Below, piece by piece: positions 32,517 to 39,853 of a stretch of 64,000 nucleotides of DNA. Each line of letters starts with the position of its first letter. The first letter of the stretch is position 1. The DNA is from Lysinimonas soli (lineage in GTDB: Bacteria > Actinomycetota > Actinomycetes > Actinomycetales > Microbacteriaceae). The stretch spans positions 1,364,001 through 1,428,000 of the forward strand of contig NZ_JBHSMG010000001.1 in NCBI RefSeq assembly GCF_042655435.1, given 5' to 3'. The notes under the pieces were generated by a model that saw only the letters and a program-made list of their open reading frames with translations, had not been told where the DNA came from and did not search any database. Position numbers and translations under genes: made by a program.

Positions 32517-33785
32517 TCAGGCCCGCACCTGGCCCGTGCCGCGCACGATCCACTTGGTGCTCGTGAGCTCGGGCAGACCCATCGGGCCGCGGGCGTGGAG
32601 CTTCTGGGTCGAGATGCCGACCTCGGCACCGAAGCCGAACTCGCCTCCGTCGGTGAATCGGGTCGAGGCGTTGACCATGACCACGGCCGAATCCACCTCG
32701 GCCAGGAAGCGCTCGGCGCGACCCAGATCGTTGGTGATGATCGACTCGGTGTGATGGGTCGAGTAGCGGCGGATGTGCTCGAGGGCGGCGTCCAGATCGT
32801 CGACGATCGCCACGGAGAGGTCGAGGCTCATGTGCTCGGTCGCCCAGTCCTCGTCGACCGCGGGAACGGAGTCGGGGAAGATCGCCCGGGCGCGCTCGTC
32901 GGCATGCACCGTCACGCCCTGCTCGCGCATGGCGGTGAGCACGGGAGGCAGCAGGCGTTCGGCCACCCGCGCATCCACCAGCAGGGTCTCGAGGGCGTTG
33001 CACACGCTGGGGCGATGCACCTTGGCGTTGACCGCGACGTCCACCGCCATGCGCTCGTCGGCGCTCTCATCGAGGAACATGTGCACGACGCCCGCACCGG
33101 TCTCGATCACGGGGACCTTCGACTCCCGCACGACGGTGTCGATCAGCTGGGCGCTTCCGCGTGGGATGAGCACGTCCACCTTGCCGCGGGCCTGCATGAG
33201 GGCGGTCGCACCGTCGCGGCCGAAGTCGTCGACCGTCTGCACCGCGTCGCCGGGCAGACCCACGCTCTCGAGCGCCTCCTGCAGCAGCTCGACCAGGACG
33301 CGGTTGGTGTTCTCGGCCGCGCTGCCCCCTCGCAGCACCACGGCGTTGCCGCTCTTGAGCGCGAGAGCGGCGATGTCGATCGTCACGTTGGGCCGCGCCT
33401 CGTAGATCGCCGCGATCACGCCGAACGGCACGCGTACCTGGCTCAGCAGCAGGCCGTTGGGCAGCGTCGAGCCGCGCACGACCCCACCGACCGGGTCGGG
33501 GAGGGCGATCACCTCACGCACGGCCGAGGCGAGCCCGGCGAGGCGGGACTCGTCGAGGCGCAGGCGGTCTTGCAGCCCGATGCTCAGACCGTTGTCGCGG
33601 GCGTTGGCGAGATCGAGTTCGTTGGCCGGGAGGATGCGGTGCGCGTTGCGCGCGACGGCCTCGGCGATCGCGGCAAGGCCGGCGTCTTTGCGGCCGGATG
33701 CCGTGGTCGCCAGCACGATCGACGCGCGGCGCGCGGCGTCGAGGCGGTCGTCGACGGAACGGGGCGCGATGAGGGTCTCCGACAT
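32517..33785 (-). CDS. proA: Gamma-glutamyl phosphate reductase
   Basis: 422 aa, full length. Aldehyde-dehydrogenase fold: GVIAAIYEARPNVTIDIAAL, LKSGNAVVLRGGSAAENTNR, the catalytic cysteine in VHRPSVCNALETLLVD (about residue 258), and the C-terminal STRFTDGGEFGFGAEVGIST. Reduces gamma-glutamyl phosphate with NADPH, the second step of proline synthesis. Begins 9 nt after the GntR gene, so it may be transcribed with that regulator; proB is separated from it by the inserted GntR/MFS pair. Confidence 0.95.
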   Translation of the reverse strand: MSETLIAPRSVDDRLDAARRASIVLATTASGRKDAGLAAIAEAVARNAHRILPANELDLANARDNGLSIGLQDRLRLDESRLAGLASAVREVIALPDPVGGVVRGSTLPNGLLLSQVRVPFGVIAAIYEARPNVTIDIAALALKSGNAVVLRGGSAAENTNRVLVELLQEALESVGLPGDAVQTVDDFGRDGATALMQARGKVDVLIPRGSAQLIDTVVRESKVPVIETGAGVVHMFLDESADERMAVDVAVNAKVHRPSVCNALETLLVDARVAERLLPPVLTAMREQGVTVHADERARAIFPDSVPAVDEDWATEHMSLDLSVAIVDDLDAALEHIRRYSTHHTESIITNDLGRAERFLAEVDSAVVMVNASTRFTDGGEFGFGAEVGISTQKLHARGPMGLPELTSTKWIVRGTGQVRA

Positions 33786-33794
33786 GGCAGGAGT

Positions 33795-34472
33795 CTACCC
33801 GCGGGCGACCGAGGCCCGCCCGTCGTGCGTCCCGACGACCCGCAGACCCCGTGCACGATCCCCGGCGAGGGCGTCGAGCAGGTGGTCGCGCACGCCCCGT
33901 CCGTGCTCGCGCGCTCGACGCGTGGCCGTCTCGACGTCGCGTTCGCGAAGGGCCCGGGCGATGGCCCGGTGCTCGTCACGGTGCTGGTCTCGTCGCTCGG
34001 GTGTGCTCGCCTCGAGCCAGCGCGCGCGGGCGAGGCGCACCAGGGCACCGCGCACGGCCTCGCTCAGCAGGGGGTTGTCGGTCAGCGCGGCGAGAGCGAC
34101 GTGGAACTCCTCGCCGCGGCGGACCCCGTCATCGGCGCCGTCGGCCTCTCGCTCGGCGATCGAGAGCAGCTCGTCGAGCCGACGATCGTCGGCGCGGGAG
34201 ACCGCGGCCGCGATGGCCGCCGTCTCGAGGGCCTCCCTGAGCTCGACGGCGTGGACGACCTCGGCGAGATCCAGCGGCGAGACGACCCAGCCGCGCCCGC
34301 TGCGGCGCACCAGCCCCTCGCCTTCGAGCCGCGAGAGCGCGGCGCGCACCGGCGTGCGGGATGCCGCGAAGGCGGTCTCGAGTCCGCGTTCGCTGATCGC
34401 CTCCCCCGGCGACAGCTCGAGGCCGAGGACCGCGGCGCGCAGTCGCGTGTGGACGGCATCCGACTGATTCAT
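33795..34472 (-). CDS. GntR family transcriptional regulator (FCD/FadR subfamily)
   Basis: 225 aa from the ATG at 34472. Winged-helix domain at about residues 5-65 (SERGLETAFAASRTPVRAAL, RLEGEGLVRRSGRGWVVSP), followed by an all-helical FCD effector domain with likely metal ligands (EEFHVALAALTDNP, DEHRAIARAL, AREHGRGVRDHL). FCD proteins usually respond to small carboxylates. Divergent from an MFS transporter gene with twin TGGT-N2-ACCA operators between them; proA follows directly. Confidence 0.88.
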   Translation of the reverse strand: MNQSDAVHTRLRAAVLGLELSPGEAISERGLETAFAASRTPVRAALSRLEGEGLVRRSGRGWVVSPLDLAEVVHAVELREALETAAIAAAVSRADDRRLDELLSIAEREADGADDGVRRGEEFHVALAALTDNPLLSEAVRGALVRLARARWLEASTPERRDQHRDEHRAIARALRERDVETATRRAREHGRGVRDHLLDALAGDRARGLRVVGTHDGRASVARG

Positions 34473-34514
34473 GCCCGGCTCCCTCGTCGCTGACGACCGG
34501 ATGGCCGATCGAAT

Positions 34515-34537
34515 TGGTGTACCAGATTGGTATACCA
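34515..34537. promoter_or_regulatory. Twin GntR operators in the GntR/MFS divergent promoter
   Basis: TGGTGTACCA at 34515-34524 and the perfect palindrome TGGTATACCA at 34528-34537, 13 bp apart. Both fit the (T)GGT-N2-ACC(A) form of FadR-type operators. The second ends 13 nt before the GTG of the MFS gene and so would block its promoter. Confidence 0.7.
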
Positions 34538-34550
34538 CTAGCCTGGACCG

Positions 34551-35771
34551 GTGTCGACGACCACAGCCCGGGTCACCGGAACCCGCACTCCCCGCCCGTG
34601 GGCCATGCTCGCCGTGAGCGTGATCGCCCAGGCATCGACCACCGTCGTCGTCTCGACGCCGGCCTTCCTGATCCCGCTACTGCATTCCGAGCGGGGCATG
34701 ACCCTCGCTCAGGCCGGTCTGCTCGCCGCGGCCCCCAATCTCGGCATGGTGCTCGCCCTCGTGGCCTGGGGAGCGGCAACCGACCGCTGGGGCGAGCGGC
34801 GGATGCTGGTGGCGGGACTCGTCCTCACAACCGTCGCCGTGCTCGTGGCGAGTGTCGTGAGCGGTGACACAGCGCTCGGTCTCGTGCTGGTCGTGGCCGG
34901 GGTCGGGGCCGCATCGACGAATGCGGCGAGCGGTCGTGTCGTGGTCGGGTGGTTCCCGCGCGAACGACGCGGACTCGCCATGGGGATCCGCCAGAGCTGC
35001 CAGCCGATCGGCGTCGCGGTCGCCGCCCTGGTCGTCCCCGCGCTTGTCGCGGCGGGGACGATCTCTCCGGCGCTGCTGTTCGGCGCTGCCCTCGTCGGCG
35101 CGAGCGCGGTGGCCTGCGCCGTGATCATCGTGGATCCTGCCCGACCCGAGCGGAGTCAGCGGGCGGACGGACGCAGCGACAACCCGTACCGGCGCGATGG
35201 GACGCTGCTGCGCATCCATCTGGTGTCGATCCTGCTGGTCGTGCCCCAGTTCACCCTCTCCACCTTCGGGTTGGTCTGGTTCGTGGCCGGGCTGCACTGG
35301 TCGACCCTCGCCGCCGGGCTCGTGGTCGCCGCGGCACAGCTGCTCGGCGCAGCGGGGCGGATCGGCACGGGGATCCTGAGCGACCGCGTCGGGAGCCGAC
35401 TGCGGCCCCTGCGCTGGGTCGCCGTGGCCGGCATCGCCGCGCTGCTTCTCACATCGGCGTTCGGCGCACTCGACCTCGGCGTCGCGGCGGGCATCTGCTA
35501 CGTCATCGCCAGTTGCATCAGCGTCGCCGACAACGGCCTCGCCTTCACGGCCGTGGCCGAGTTCGCCGGCCCGCACTGGTCGGGCCGCGCCCTCGGAGCG
35601 CAGAACACCGGGCAGTTCCTGGGTGCCGCAGTCGTGGCGCCGACCGTGGGCGCCCTGATCGGGGTGCTCGGCTACCCGGCCGCCTTCGCGATCGTGGCGC
35701 TGGCCCCGGCGCTCGCGACGCCGCTGATCCCCTCGGCGCGGCGTGAGCACGAACGGGACGTCGCCGCCTGA
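34551..35771 (+). CDS. MFS transporter
   Basis: 406 aa from a GTG, twelve spans. Motif A variant in loop 2-3 is WGAATDRWGERRML; the second-half repeat is GTGILSDRVGSRLRPLR. General resemblance to MFS carboxylate/cyanate-type permeases (CynX/NimT or OFA-like), with ASGRVVVGWFPRERRGLAMG after TM4, a typical feature of monocarboxylate/sialate-type carriers. The divergent FCD-type GntR regulator fits a small-carboxylate substrate; that is inference. Confidence 0.85.
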   Translation: MSTTTARVTGTRTPRPWAMLAVSVIAQASTTVVVSTPAFLIPLLHSERGMTLAQAGLLAAAPNLGMVLALVAWGAATDRWGERRMLVAGLVLTTVAVLVASVVSGDTALGLVLVVAGVGAASTNAASGRVVVGWFPRERRGLAMGIRQSCQPIGVAVAALVVPALVAAGTISPALLFGAALVGASAVACAVIIVDPARPERSQRADGRSDNPYRRDGTLLRIHLVSILLVVPQFTLSTFGLVWFVAGLHWSTLAAGLVVAAAQLLGAAGRIGTGILSDRVGSRLRPLRWVAVAGIAALLLTSAFGALDLGVAAGICYVIASCISVADNGLAFTAVAEFAGPHWSGRALGAQNTGQFLGAAVVAPTVGALIGVLGYPAAFAIVALAPALATPLIPSARREHERDVAA

Positions 35772-35785
35772 TCCTGCCGTCGCCG

Positions 35786-35803
35786 GCGAGCGCCGGCGCT
35801 CGC
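35786..35803. terminator. Bidirectional hairpin between the convergent MFS and proB genes
   Basis: GCGAGCG at 35786-35792 pairs with CGCTCGC at 35797-35803 around CCGG. It fills the 34-nt gap between the two stop codons. No T-run on either side. Confidence 0.6.
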
Positions 35804-35805
35804 GC

Positions 35806-36612
35806 TCAGCGGGCGGGGCGCGGAGCCGCGTCGAACCAGGTGCCGGTGACCTCGCCCGCGAGTGCGGCCGCGACGTTGCCGGTCGACGCCAGCAGCACGG
35901 GAGTGCCGCCGGCCGCCGCGAGCTTCGCCGCCGCGATCTTGGTGCCCGCTCCCCCGGTTCCGACCCCCGCCGAGCCGATGTCGCCGAGCTCCACGCCCGA
36001 CAGGTCATCGTCGAAGGCGACGCGCGCGATCGGCCGCGCACCGGGCTCCTGCGGCGGGCGAGTGTAGAGCGCGTCCACATCGCTCAGCAGCACGAGCAGG
36101 TCGGCCCCGATCAGCTCGCTGACCAGGGCTGCCAGGCGATCGTTGTCACCGAAACGGATCTCGTGGGTCGCGACGGTGTCGTTCTCGTTGACGATCGGCA
36201 GGATGCGCAGCCCGAGCAGGCGCTCCATGGCACGCTGCGCGTTGCTGCGGTGGGTGGGGTTCTCGAGGTCGCCCGCCGTCAGCAGCACCTGGCCGGCCAC
36301 GATCTTGTAGCGGTCCAGGCTGTGCTGGTAGCGGAAGATCAGCACGTTCTGCCCCACGGCAGCCGCCGCCTGCTGCGTGGCGAGGTCGGAGGGGCGCGCA
36401 TCCAACTGCAGGTACGGCATGCCGGTCGCGATCGCGCCCGACGAGACCAGGACGACCTGGGCGCCGCGCGCGTGGGTGGCGGCGAGCGCATCCACCAGGG
36501 GCTCGATCTGCGCGGCGTTGTCACCGCTGATCGACGACGATCCCACCTTGACCACGATGCGTTTCGCGTCGACGACCTCGGATCGTCGCGGCGCGGCCTG
36601 CACTTCGGTCAT
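35806..36612 (-). CDS. proB: Glutamate 5-kinase, without PUA domain
   Basis: 268 aa; the ATG overlaps the obg stop (ATGA). Amino-acid-kinase fold: RIVVKVGSSSISGDN (phosphate loop), VVLVSSGAIATGMPYL, IVNENDTVATHEIRFGDND, VLLSDVDALYTRPP and GTGGAGTKIAAAKLA. The protein ends about 100 residues before an E. coli-type ProB, so the C-terminal PUA domain is missing; short forms are known. Makes gamma-glutamyl phosphate from glutamate, the proline-feedback-controlled first step. Confidence 0.94.
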   Translation of the reverse strand: MTEVQAAPRRSEVVDAKRIVVKVGSSSISGDNAAQIEPLVDALAATHARGAQVVLVSSGAIATGMPYLQLDARPSDLATQQAAAAVGQNVLIFRYQHSLDRYKIVAGQVLLTAGDLENPTHRSNAQRAMERLLGLRILPIVNENDTVATHEIRFGDNDRLAALVSELIGADLLVLLSDVDALYTRPPQEPGARPIARVAFDDDLSGVELGDIGSAGVGTGGAGTKIAAAKLAAAGGTPVLLASTGNVAAALAGEVTGTWFDAAPRPAR

Positions 36613-38153
36613 TCCTCGTCGTCTCCTTCTGGGGTCGCGTCGTTCGCCCAGGTTCCCGCGTCTTCGCCCCAGATTCCGGCCTCGCGTTCGGCGGCGAGTT
36701 CGGCGCGGGCGGCGGCCTTGGCATCCATCCGCTCGAAGTATTCTTCCCGACGCTGGCCGCGGGTCGCGCGCCGGCTCTCGTCGAGTCGCGCATCGGTGCC
36801 GCGGGGGCTCGTGATGAGCTCGGCCGCCGAGGTGAGGGTGGGCTCCCAGTCGAAGACGACCCCGGCGCCGCGACCGATCATGACGGTGGAGCCGGGCACC
36901 GCACCCGCCTTGAACAGCTCGTCCTCGACGCCCAGCTTGGCCAGGCGGTCGGCGAGGAAGCCGACGGCCTCGTCGTTGGTGAAGTCGGTCTGCTGCACCC
37001 AGCGCTCCGGCTTGGCCCCGATGATCCGGTAGATCGGCTCGGTGCCGCCCTCGACCTTCACGACGAAGTCGACCGCGTTGACCGCCCGCGGGCGGATGAC
37101 GATCCGCTGCTTCACGGCGATCGCGGCCTTGGCGGCGCGGTCGGCCTCCACGAGCTCGGCGAGCGCGAACGACAACTCGCGCAGCCCCTCGCGGCTGACC
37201 GCCGAGATCTCGAACACGCGATAGCCGCGCTCCTCGAGGGCGGGCCGCACGAAGTCGGCGAGCTCGCGGCCGTCCGGCAGGTCGATCTTGTTGAGCGCGA
37301 TCAGCTGTGGACGCTCGAGCAGAGGCGTCTGCCCCTCGGGCACCGGATACGCGGCGAGCTCGGCGAGGATCACGTCGAGGTCGCTGATCGGGTCGCGACC
37401 GGGGTCGAGCGTTCCGCAGTCGAGCACGTGCAGGAGGGCGCTGCACCGTTCGACGTGGCGCAGGAACTCCAGGCCGAGCCCCTTGCCCTCGCTGGCGCCC
37501 TCGATGAGCCCGGGCACGTCGGCGATCGTGTAGCGGGTCTGCCCCGACTCCACGACCCCGAGGTTGGGGTGCAGGGTCGTGAACGGGTAGTCGGCGATCT
37601 TCGGCTTCGCGGCGCTGAGGGCCGCCACCAGGCTCGACTTGCCGGCGCTCGGGTAGCCGACGAGGGCGACATCGGCGACGACTTTGAGCTCGAGGAGCAC
37701 GTCGCCTTCCCAGCCCTCGGTGCCGAGCAGCGCGAAGCCGGGCGCCTTGCGCTTGGTGCTGGCGAGGGCGGCATTGCCGAGCCCGCCCTGGCCTCCGGCG
37801 GCGACGACGAGCTCGAGGCCGGGCTGATCGAGGTCGATGAGCTGCTCGCCGTCGGCCGACGAGACGACGGTGCCCACCGGCACCGGAAGGACGAGGGTCT
37901 CGCCCTGGTAGCCGCTGCGGTGATCGCCCATCCCGGGCCCGCCGTTGCCGCTCGAGCGGTGCGGGGCGCGGTGATAGGCCAGCAGGGTGGTGACCTGCGG
38001 GTCCGCCACCAGGATGATGTCGCCGCCGTGGCCGCCGTTGCCGCCGTCGGGACCGGCGAGCGGCTTGAACTTCTCGCGTTTCACCGAGACGCAGCCGTTG
38101 CCGCCGTGTCCGGCGCGCAGGTGGAGGGTCACCTGGTCGACGAATGTCGCCAT
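36609..38153 (-). CDS. obg: GTPase Obg/CgtA
   Basis: 514 aa. N-terminal Obg glycine-rich domain (residues 1-158; LRAGHGGNGCVSVKREKF, GGNGGHGGDIILVAD). G domain: G1 GYPSAGKSSLV (about 166-176), G3 DVPGLIEGASEGKGLG, G4 ALNKIDLPD, G5 EISAVSREG. OCT-type C-terminal domain follows (about 340-430) and an acidic/basic tail. Associates with the 50S subunit and controls its assembly and stress responses. Typical position after rpmA. Confidence 0.96.
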   Translation of the reverse strand: MATFVDQVTLHLRAGHGGNGCVSVKREKFKPLAGPDGGNGGHGGDIILVADPQVTTLLAYHRAPHRSSGNGGPGMGDHRSGYQGETLVLPVPVGTVVSSADGEQLIDLDQPGLELVVAAGGQGGLGNAALASTKRKAPGFALLGTEGWEGDVLLELKVVADVALVGYPSAGKSSLVAALSAAKPKIADYPFTTLHPNLGVVESGQTRYTIADVPGLIEGASEGKGLGLEFLRHVERCSALLHVLDCGTLDPGRDPISDLDVILAELAAYPVPEGQTPLLERPQLIALNKIDLPDGRELADFVRPALEERGYRVFEISAVSREGLRELSFALAELVEADRAAKAAIAVKQRIVIRPRAVNAVDFVVKVEGGTEPIYRIIGAKPERWVQQTDFTNDEAVGFLADRLAKLGVEDELFKAGAVPGSTVMIGRGAGVVFDWEPTLTSAAELITSPRGTDARLDESRRATRGQRREEYFERMDAKAAARAELAAEREAGIWGEDAGTWANDATPEGDDEE

Positions 38154-38202
38154 GTCATCCCTCCTTCGGATGCCGCGTGCGCGAGATGCTGCTTAAATGC
38201 GT

Positions 38203-38224
38203 CGAGCGAGCCGAAGCTCGCTCG
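38203..38224 (-). terminator. UUCG-loop hairpin between rpmA and obg
   Basis: In the minus-strand transcript CGAGCGAGC-UUCG-GCUCGCUCG, a perfect 9-bp stem closed by a stable UUCG tetraloop, followed by an A/U-rich stretch (ATTTAAG). Located 29-50 nt after the rpmA stop. It could end most rplU-rpmA transcripts while leaving partial read-through into obg and proB. Confidence 0.6.
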
Positions 38225-38252
38225 CGCGGGTCGCTCATGACGAGCGGTCAGG

Positions 38253-38522
38253 TTACAGACCCGAAGGCGCTGCACCCTCGACGATGTTGACGACCTTGCG
38301 GCCGCCCTTGGTGCCGAACTGCACGGCTCCCGCGGCCAGCGCGAACAGGGTGTCGTCGCCGCCACGGCCGACGTTGACCCCGGGGTGGAAGTGCGTGCCG
38401 CGCTGGCGGACGATGATCTCGCCGGCCTTGACGACCTGACCACCGAAACGCTTGACGCCGAGGTACTGCGCGTTCGAGTCACGCCCGTTGCGGGTGGACG
38501 ATGCGCCCTTTTTGTGTGCCAT
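38253..38522 (-). CDS. rpmA: Large ribosomal subunit protein bL27
   Basis: 89 aa. MAHKKGASSTRNGRDSNAQ, LGVKRFGGQVVKAGEIIVRQ, RGTHFHPGVNVGRGGDDTLF are the bL27 hallmarks. Starts directly with the mature N-terminus, with no Firmicutes-type cleavable extension. Lies 12 nt after rplU. Confidence 0.97.
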   Translation of the reverse strand: MAHKKGASSTRNGRDSNAQYLGVKRFGGQVVKAGEIIVRQRGTHFHPGVNVGRGGDDTLFALAAGAVQFGTKGGRKVVNIVEGAAPSGL

Positions 38523-38534
38523 GTCTGTCAGCCC

Positions 38535-38843
38535 CTACTTGATGCCGGTGATCTTGACACGGGTGAGGTCGGCGCGGAAACCCTGACGCTTCTTGTACCC
38601 GGTCTTGTTCTTGAACTTCTGGATGACGATCTTCGGACCGCGCAGGTCGGCGATCACCTCGGCCGTCACGGTGACCTTGGCCAGGGCCTTGGGGTCGTGC
38701 GTGATGGTGTCGCCGTCCACGAGGAGCACCGGCGAGAGCTGGATGTTGCCGTCTTTGTCGGCCTGGATGCGGTCGAGAACGACGATCGAGCCGACCTCGA
38801 CCTTCTCCTGCCGCCCACCGGCGCGCACGACTGCGTAAACCAC
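38535..38843 (-). CDS. rplU: Large ribosomal subunit protein bL21
   Basis: 102 aa from a GTG at 38843 (AGGAA 5 nt before); a longer in-frame start would run back through the leader and promoter. VVYAVVRAGGRQEKVEVGS, LSPVLLVDGD, IVIQKFKNKTGYKKRQGFR are diagnostic of bL21. First gene of rplU-rpmA(-obg-proB). Confidence 0.96.
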   Translation of the reverse strand: MVYAVVRAGGRQEKVEVGSIVVLDRIQADKDGNIQLSPVLLVDGDTITHDPKALAKVTVTAEVIADLRGPKIVIQKFKNKTGYKKRQGFRADLTRVKITGIK

Positions 38844-38871
38844 GAATGTTCCTAACCTGAAAGATGGAAGT

Positions 38872-38911
38872 CTTGGTGTTTCATCGCGGACATCGCCCTG
38901 CGGACACCAAG
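38872..38911 (-). promoter_or_regulatory. Inverted repeat in the rplU mRNA leader
   Basis: CTTGGTGT (complement of 38904-38911) and ACACCAAG (complement of 38872-38879) form an 8-bp perfect stem with a 24-nt loop. It lies about 30 nt before the rplU start and just after the predicted transcription start. It could be an autoregulatory ribosomal-protein leader; I cannot match it to a known one. Confidence 0.4.
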
Positions 38912-38916
38912 GGTCC

Positions 38917-38946
38917 ACAATACCGGTAAAAACAGAAGACGGTCAA
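38917..38946 (-). promoter_or_regulatory. Promoter of the rplU-rpmA operon
   Basis: On the minus strand TTGACC (complement of 38941-38946), an 18-nt spacer containing a T-run, and TATTGT (complement of 38917-38922). The best sigma70-type match in the window; it predicts a leader of about 65 nt. Confidence 0.7.
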
Positions 38947-39506
38947 ACCTCGTCGAGCGCGCCGCGCACGGGAGTGGTCGGGGGATGCCGTTGCAGCCAT
39001 CCCCAGAGCAGGATTCCGGCCAGAACGGCCACCGGCAGGTAGCTCACAGCCGACTGCATCGCCGAGATCAGCGAGTACAGCACGTTCTGTCCGAGACGCC
39101 CGAAAATGGCGCCGGGGTCGTAGCTGAAGGGCCGGCTCGCGATGTCGGCGACGAACTGCACGACGACGTCGACGACCCACAGCAGCACGGCGGCCACCAC
39201 GACGGCCAGCAGGGACCTGGTCACGACGTGGGCGAGGCGCAGCTGCGGCGCGATGGGGGCGATCTGCCAGAAGCACAGCAGGATGCCGATCGCGAAGGGC
39301 AGCGGGCCCGAGATCGACGACAGCAGCTGGGCGAGCCAGAGCTGCCCGACATCGTTGCCACTCGCGCTCAGGCTGACCGCCTGGAGGGCGCTGAGCAGCG
39401 AGTGGACGAACCCGAGCGCCAGGAGTGCCACGAACACCCCCAGGGCCGCGAGGAACGCCGGATACGCTCCCGGTCGCGTGATCGCCCTCGTGATGGTGTC
39501 CGGCAT
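38943..39506 (-). CDS. Integral membrane protein, unknown function
   Basis: 187 aa from the ATG at 39506, which has AGGAG 5 nt upstream; an in-frame GTG at 39512 overlaps that site. Four to five hydrophobic spans, including FLAALGVFVALLALGFVHSL and a central LLAVVVAAVLLWVVDVVVQF. No motif recognised. Its 3' end overlaps the -35 region of the rplU promoter. Confidence 0.6.
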   Translation of the reverse strand: MPDTITRAITRPGAYPAFLAALGVFVALLALGFVHSLLSALQAVSLSASGNDVGQLWLAQLLSSISGPLPFAIGILLCFWQIAPIAPQLRLAHVVTRSLLAVVVAAVLLWVVDVVVQFVADIASRPFSYDPGAIFGRLGQNVLYSLISAMQSAVSYLPVAVLAGILLWGWLQRHPPTTPVRGALDEV

Positions 39507-39547
39507 CCGCACTCCTCATGCCCGTGATCCGCGCCTATGATCGGCCA

Positions 39548-39838
39548 ATGACCGTGCTGATCGACGAGCCTATCTGGCCCGCACACGGCACCGTCTGGGC
39601 TCATCTGGTGAGCGACGTCTCGCTCGCCGAGCTGCACGCCTTCGCCCGCCGCGCCGGCATCCCCGAGCGCGGATTCGACCACGACCACTACGACGTGCCG
39701 CTCGCGCGGTGCGCCGAGATGGTCGCGCTCGGCGCTCAGCCGGTCACCGGTCGAGAGCTGCTGCGCCGGCTGCAGCTCTCGGGCCTTCGCGTCACGCAGG
39801 CCGAGAAGAAGCGACTCCGCGGGCAGCGGACCCCCTAG
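39548..39838 (+). CDS. DUF4031 domain protein
   Basis: 96 aa from the ATG at 39548. The sequence IDEPIWPAHGTVWAHLVSDV, SLAELHAFARRAGIPERGFD and DHDHYDVP is characteristic of the DUF4031 family, small cytoplasmic actinobacterial proteins of unknown function with conserved His and Asp residues. Convergent with the RNase E/G gene (15 nt between stops). Confidence 0.85.
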   Translation: MTVLIDEPIWPAHGTVWAHLVSDVSLAELHAFARRAGIPERGFDHDHYDVPLARCAEMVALGAQPVTGRELLRRLQLSGLRVTQAEKKRLRGQRTP

Positions 39839-39853
39839 CCCTACTCGGCCGCC

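Noticed and set aside
32252..32629. Longer version (125 aa) of the small membrane protein between proA and nadD
   Set aside because: The extra N-terminus overlaps the 3' end of proA in another frame; the ATG at 32467 has a good GGAGAGG site and starts a sensible membrane protein.
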